From: Cytophagia bacterium
Lineage (GTDB): Bacteria; Bacteroidota; Bacteroidia; Cytophagales; Cyclobacteriaceae
Direction: 5' to 3'
DNA: 10,336 nucleotides
NCBI GenBank assembly: GCA_013373005.1
Contig: JABXIP010000458.1
Span: 1 to 10,336, forward strand
In this document: one piece after another, positions 7,078 through 10,336 of the stretch
Layout: each line of letters opens with the position of its first letter
Position numbering within the stretch: position 1 is the first letter of the stretch
Notes under the pieces: model-generated
Databases searched by the model: none
What the model saw: the letters and a program-made list of their open reading frames with translations, nothing else
What the model was told of the DNA's origin: nothing
Position numbers and translations under genes: made by a program

Positions 7078-7829
7078 TAATTGCTTTTAGAAAGATCATG
7101 AAACTTCAACTTCACTAGGCGCTCCAACTGAAGCGCTTTAGGGAAGAGAATTTCATTCTCAATTTTGGCGTGCAAGATCAGGTCTTTTTCTAGTCTTTCC
7201 AATTCAGAATAGAGCACTTTGATGTGCAAATCGGCCTCATCGCAGTAAGAGTAGTTATTGGTAAACTTTCTGAAGCCTTCCATTTCATTGTCATGCACTT
7301 CATGGTCAAGAGCAAACTCTCTAACGGAGTACTTTTCCATTAGACAAAACACCTCCGTACCCGGAACATCGTCTTTAAGGAATCTGGAAAGCTGGTTGAC
7401 ATAAGAAAAGAAGGTGTCTTCTTCTTCATAAATATGTTCGATAAAATCTTCCACAAAAAGTGGAAAAACGGACTTCAGGTCATTGGAAAGGGTTTTATAT
7501 CTAAAGTCTACCTCTGTAATTCCATCTATAAGCTGTGCTACATAAGGCATTCTTTTCTTCACGAAAATGTAGTGAGCATGCTTCAGGTATTCCACCATAA
7601 GCTCAACCGGAAGGGCCCTCAGCTGTTTTTGCGTAGTTTCCTTATCATCGTTAACCAACTCCAAGGCCTTGATAACCGAAGCAGACTTTAGTCCATGATT
7701 AGAACAAACCTCCTCAAGTGTTTCCGTTTTGTAGTTATAGAATTTCACCCCAAAATAGTAGAGCACCGAAGCGTGAATGTGATTTTCTGTAACTAGGTCG
7801 TTTATAGATTTCTTGAGCAGGTTTTCCAT
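7077..7829 (-). CDS. RIC/YtfE/ScdA-like hemerythrin-domain protein lacking the usual cysteine pair
   Basis: This 250-residue cytoplasmic protein resembles the di-iron RIC family (repair of iron centres after nitrosative or oxidative damage). The N-terminal segment INDLVTENHIHASVLYYFGVK (9-29) continuing to LEEVCSNHGL (38-47) follows the DUF542 pattern. The Cys-Cys normally after the conserved 'G(I/V)xF' is replaced by FYNYKTE (30-36). The four-helix hemerythrin part keeps candidates for all six metal ligands at YtfE-like spacing: His86, His132 and Glu136, His176, His220 and Glu224. The protein heads the operon with ruvX and def. Without the cysteine pair the function may differ from classical RIC, so I do not assign ytfE or scdA as a symbol. 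The ATG at 7829 is the only sensible start. Confidence 0.82.
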   Translation of the reverse strand: MENLLKKSINDLVTENHIHASVLYYFGVKFYNYKTETLEEVCSNHGLKSASVIKALELVNDDKETTQKQLRALPVELMVEYLKHAHYIFVKKRMPYVAQLIDGITEVDFRYKTLSNDLKSVFPLFVEDFIEHIYEEEDTFFSYVNQLSRFLKDDVPGTEVFCLMEKYSVREFALDHEVHDNEMEGFRKFTNNYSYCDEADLHIKVLYSELERLEKDLILHAKIENEILFPKALQLERLVKLKFHDLSKSN

Positions 7830-7846
7830 TTCTATTGGGGGTTTAA

Positions 7847-7877
7847 CGAATCTACTAATTTTGGTTCAGAGAGTAAA
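7847..7877 (-). promoter_or_regulatory. possible promoter of the hemerythrin-ruvX-def operon
   Basis: The minus strand has TTTA (7877-7874), a 19-bp spacer and TAGATTCG (7854-7847), one mismatch from each Bacteroidota consensus element (TTTG and TAnnTTTG). The leader would be about 10-12 nt. Position and spacing are good but the match is imperfect. Confidence 0.35.
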
Positions 7878-7967
7878 TGATGATCTTACATTTTTCGCTA
7901 AACACAAATGAAGACATACCGTTAGAATCATACTATGACATTTACCCATGTTTTTGACGGGTTTGCA

Positions 7968-7975
7968 TATTTTTG
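7968..7975 (+). promoter_or_regulatory. -7 promoter element of the S41 peptidase gene
   Basis: TATTTTTG exactly matches the Bacteroidota -7 consensus TAnnTTTG. A -33 partner is poor; the nearest is TTTA at 7941-7944, 23 bp upstream. If real, transcription starts near 7980, which lies after the possible TTG start at 7973 and before the GTG at 7994. This helps choose the start codon. Confidence 0.5.
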
Positions 7976-7993
7976 AAGATAAATTTTGAAGAA

Positions 7994-9643
7994 GTGAGCG
8001 AATACAAAAATTCACCTTACCATATAAGACTACCAATCCTGTTAGCAGCAGCACTTATTATTGGCGTATTAATAGGTTCAAACTTTGCCGAACCAAAGAC
8101 TGACAAAAAATACGAGGCTTCCATACAAAAGTTTACCCAACTCATGGATTACATAGAAAACGACTATGTTGATTCGGTAAACACTAGCAGCTTATTAGAA
8201 GAGTCTATTGAGTCTATGCTGGATAAGCTTGACCCACACACGGTTTACATTCCACCTAAAGATGCCGAATTGATGGAGTCGCAGTTAAGAGCTACGTATG
8301 ATGGTATTGGAGTTGAATTCAATCTATTGAGAGACACCCTCTATGTGGTTAATCCGCTATCTGGCGGCCCTTCGGAAACTGCAGGTATTTTGGCAGGTGA
8401 CAAAATTGTATCGGTAGACGGAGAGAACATTGCCGGAATTGGAATCGGTAATCGCGAGGTTTATGATATGCTTAGAGGGCCAAGAGGCTCAAAAGTGACC
8501 GTAGGTGTGGTGAGGAAAAACGAGCCTGAGGTTTTAGAATATGAACTCAAAAGAGGAGCCATTCCTCAAACCTCATTGGATGCCAGTTACATGATCGATG
8601 ATCATATCGGCTACATTAAAATCGATCGCTTTGCAGAAACTACTTACAGAGAATTCAAGACTGCTCTGGCTGATTTGAAAAGCCAGGGAATGACACAGTT
8701 AATTTTAGACCTTCAGAATAACGGTGGTGGCTATATGAGTGCCGCAGTTGGAATAGCCGATGAATTTCTGAAAGAAAACGAGGTAATCGTTAGCCAAAAA
8801 GGCCAGAGTGGAAAGTACGATCGTGAAGACAGAGCCACCGAAGGAGGACTCTTTGAAGAAGGAGCCGTGATGGTTCTCATTAATGAAGGGTCGGCTTCTG
8901 CTTCGGAAATTGTAGCAGGAGCTTTGCAAGACAACGACAGAGCTTTGGTAGTCGGTAGAAGATCGTTTGGAAAAGGACTTGTTCAATATCCTTTCGACCT
9001 GAAAGATGGTTCAGAAGTGAGAATGACCATAGCCAGATATTATACACCAAGCGGTAGGTCTATTCAAAAGCCCTATGACAATGGTCAAGAGGAATATCAA
9101 AACGATTATTACGACAGATATTTCTCAGGTGAATTATTCACTCAAGACAGTGTTCACTTCGATGAAAGCCTTTCATACAAAACATCTGGAGGCAGAACTG
9201 TTTATGGCGGAGGTGGAATTATGCCTGACTATTTTGTTGCTATGGACACATCAGATAACAGCGCTTACATTAATCGACTGGTTGCGAATAACACACTTAG
9301 AGAATATACACTCGACTTCCGCGATAACCATCCTGAAATGAAAGACTTAAGCATTGATGAATTCATAGAACAGTTCGAGGTAACCGAAGCTATGCTGAAT
9401 GATCTGATTGCTTTAGGTGAGAAGAACGGAACGAGGTTCAGTAGAAGACAATTCGAGAAATCTAAGGCGCTAATGAAAAACTTGGTAAAAGCCAGAATAG
9501 CCCGTGAGATCTATGACGATGATAATGCACTTTACAAGGTCTTCAACCAAAGCAATGAGATCTACCTGGAGGCCATAAGCATTTTCAGGAACCCTAAAAA
9601 ACTGAAAGAGAACTCCAATACTGTTCTTTTACAGAATATGTAA
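7994..9643 (+). CDS. S41 family C-terminal processing peptidase (CtpA/Tsp-like)
   Basis: This membrane-anchored periplasmic serine protease is of the carboxy-terminal processing type. Numbered from GTG 7994 (549 residues), a helix RLPILLAAALIIGVLIGSNF (12-31) anchors it. An N-terminal S41 domain (about 43-105) is followed by a PDZ domain (about 106-185, with GGPSETAGILAGDKIVSVDG) and the protease core. The catalytic Ser302 lies in GSASASE and Lys327 in FGKGLVQ, the 25-residue spacing of CtpA enzymes. GYIKIDRF and LDLQNNGGG are also typical. A C-terminal helical tail of about 130 residues is common in Bacteroidota members. No in-frame ATG exists before the membrane helix: the choices are TTG 7973 and GTG 7994. 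I prefer GTG because the TTG lies inside a perfect -7 element. The frame is closed upstream at 7955-7957. The secreted NTF2-like gene follows after 44 bp. Confidence 0.92.
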   Translation: MSEYKNSPYHIRLPILLAAALIIGVLIGSNFAEPKTDKKYEASIQKFTQLMDYIENDYVDSVNTSSLLEESIESMLDKLDPHTVYIPPKDAELMESQLRATYDGIGVEFNLLRDTLYVVNPLSGGPSETAGILAGDKIVSVDGENIAGIGIGNREVYDMLRGPRGSKVTVGVVRKNEPEVLEYELKRGAIPQTSLDASYMIDDHIGYIKIDRFAETTYREFKTALADLKSQGMTQLILDLQNNGGGYMSAAVGIADEFLKENEVIVSQKGQSGKYDREDRATEGGLFEEGAVMVLINEGSASASEIVAGALQDNDRALVVGRRSFGKGLVQYPFDLKDGSEVRMTIARYYTPSGRSIQKPYDNGQEEYQNDYYDRYFSGELFTQDSVHFDESLSYKTSGGRTVYGGGGIMPDYFVAMDTSDNSAYINRLVANNTLREYTLDFRDNHPEMKDLSIDEFIEQFEVTEAMLNDLIALGEKNGTRFSRRQFEKSKALMKNLVKARIAREIYDDDNALYKVFNQSNEIYLEAISIFRNPKKLKENSNTVLLQNM

Positions 9644-9687
9644 TAAGAAGCTTAGCAACTTCTCGTTGTTCATAAAAGGTCATTATT

Positions 9688-10179
9688 ATGAAGGTTATTC
9701 TTGTAAGCATACTGCTCATATTATCTGTCAATGCTTATTCTCAAAACCAAATTGAAGCCATCAATAAAGATGTTTGGTTCAACTTTATGCAGGCGTATCA
9801 AGACTTAGACGCCAGCCTGTTCAATCAGATTCATACAGATGACGTGCTAAGAATTCCTGAAGAGAGCGGAAATATGATGATTGGCCAGGAATATAAAGAT
9901 GCCAACCTGGAAAACTTCAACCGCTGGAACCTTGCTCAAGTGAAACAAAGAATTCAATTCAGTTTTATTTCCAGAATCCAGAAAGGTAACTGGGCATATG
10001 AAACCGGCATTTATAAACTTATACGATACACCGACTCTGGATCACAGTCCTATTACGGTAAATTCCATGTAACGCTGAAGAAAACCTCAGGAGTCTGGAA
10101 AATCTTTATTGATTCTGACAGTAGCAATGGCGGAACCATTGGGGAAGAAGACTTTAATAGGGGTAAAATCTTAAAGTAA
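9688..10179 (+). CDS. secreted NTF2-like (SnoaL/DUF4440-type) protein
   Basis: This 163-residue exported protein has a clear signal peptide (residues 1-18, hydrophobic VILVSILLILSVNA, cleavage likely after AYS before Gln19). The mature part fits the NTF2-like cone fold: an N-terminal helix with WFNFMQAYQDLDASLFNQIHT (30-50), a central 'NFNRW' helix, then strands containing WAYETGIYKL (102-111) and YYGKFHVTLKKTSGVWKIFID (122-142), ending in the typical D-S-D-S-S. Such domains act as enzymes, binding modules or immunity factors; no catalytic set can be named here. The ATG at 9688 is preceded by AAAGG about ten bases upstream. It sits 44 bp after the S41 peptidase with no strong terminator between, so co-transcription is likely. 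Fold-level call only. Confidence 0.75.
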   Translation: MKVILVSILLILSVNAYSQNQIEAINKDVWFNFMQAYQDLDASLFNQIHTDDVLRIPEESGNMMIGQEYKDANLENFNRWNLAQVKQRIQFSFISRIQKGNWAYETGIYKLIRYTDSGSQSYYGKFHVTLKKTSGVWKIFIDSDSSNGGTIGEEDFNRGKILK

Positions 10180-10182
10180 TTT

Positions 10183-10231
10183 AAGGATCGCGGCCCTATC
10201 TTCACAATGCACATAGGGCTGCCATCCTTTT
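10183..10231 (+). terminator. long hairpin terminator after the NTF2-like gene
   Basis: AAGGATCGCGGCCCTAT (10183-10199) and ATAGGGCTGCCATCCTT (10213-10229) form a 17-bp stem with one G-U pair and one C-C mismatch, a 13-nt loop and a short T-run (10228-10231). It begins 3 bp after the stop codon. Stem strength and position support an intrinsic terminator although the T-run is short. Confidence 0.75.
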
Positions 10232-10290
10232 AGCCTACTAACTTCAACACCACTAAACCTCTCAACTCAAACACTTTCTCAAAACTTCCG

Positions 10291-10298
10291 TATATTTG
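10291..10298 (+). promoter_or_regulatory. -7 promoter element upstream of the right-edge gene
   Basis: TATATTTG exactly matches the TAnnTTTG consensus and sits 6 bp before the candidate TTG start at 10305. No TTTG is seen at the expected -33 distance. Together with the upstream terminator it suggests a new transcription unit beginning here with an almost leaderless transcript. Confidence 0.45.
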
Positions 10299-10304
10299 AC
10301 AGTC

Positions 10305-10336
10305 TTGAAAAGAGCGCTAACCATATTATTTGTAGC
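10305..10336 (+). CDS. start of an exported protein (partial, TTG start)
   Basis: From TTG 10305 the frame reads (M)KRALTILFVA to the window edge: two basic residues followed by a hydrophobic run, as at the start of a signal peptide. The frame is closed upstream by TAA at 10254-10256, and no in-frame ATG exists between. A second TTG at 10296 is possible but falls inside the -7 element. Only ten codons are visible, so the product cannot be named and the gene itself is tentative. Confidence 0.4.
   Translation, partial: MKRALTILFV

Noticed and set aside
7830..7972. Divergent intergenic region examined for a riboswitch or small RNA
   Set aside because: Apart from the two promoter candidates I found no stable long stem, no T-run terminator and no recognisable riboswitch pattern.
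8705..8986. Antisense open frames within the S41 protease core
   Set aside because: They overlap the catalytic region of a clear protease gene and have no recognisable protein pattern.
9646..9663. Short hairpin AGAAG / CTTCT after the S41 peptidase
   Set aside because: Only 5 bp of stem with an 8-nt loop and no T-run; too weak to separate the peptidase from the NTF2-like gene.
1..10336. CRISPR arrays, tRNA/rRNA genes, insertion-sequence ends and toxin-antitoxin or defence cassettes
   Set aside because: No spaced direct repeats, tRNA-like cloverleaf, transposase motif or defence-family protein was seen; gene content and base use look uniform.

Overview
The window looks like ordinary chromosomal DNA from a member of the Bacteroidota, probably a Cytophagales / Flammeovirgaceae-type marine bacterium. 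Support comes from several promoter-like sites matching the Bacteroidota -7 element TAnnTTTG, weak Shine-Dalgarno sequences, a PadR regulator paired with an orphan duplicated FtsX-like permease, and protein sequences in the style of that group. Genus level is inference. No tRNA, rRNA, CRISPR array, insertion sequence, phage gene or recognisable defence cassette was seen.

Layout. The left edge (1-757, plus strand) holds the C-terminal end of a malic enzyme and a small DUF427 protein. Facing them on the minus strand is a two-gene unit (3753-782): a PadR-type repressor and an 872-residue MacB/FtsX-type permease. Both genes are preceded by nearly the same 27-bp sequence, which is the most interesting regulatory signal here. 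Next on the minus strand is a monocistronic alanine/glycine:cation symporter (5570-3888) with a good promoter, a palindrome inside that promoter, a clear intrinsic terminator and an unusual insertion of about 105 residues in the protein.

A tightly packed minus-strand operon (7829-5675) follows: a RIC/YtfE-like hemerythrin protein, the YqgF/RuvX nuclease-like protein, peptide deformylase and a Dabb-domain lipoprotein. The first three reading frames overlap at their stop/start codons. Divergent from this operon is a plus-strand pair (7994-10179): an S41 C-terminal processing peptidase with a non-ATG start, and a secreted NTF2-like protein, closed by a long hairpin terminator. The last 32 bases appear to be the start of another exported protein with a TTG start.

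Functionally this is a mix of housekeeping (malate decarboxylation, N-terminal Met deformylation, rRNA/recombination nuclease-like function, envelope proteolysis) and envelope or stress genes. I did not find a convincing new multi-gene system. The points worth follow-up are the shared PadR-type cis element, the symporter insertion, the loss of the cysteine pair in the hemerythrin protein, and the non-ATG starts placed close to promoter elements.
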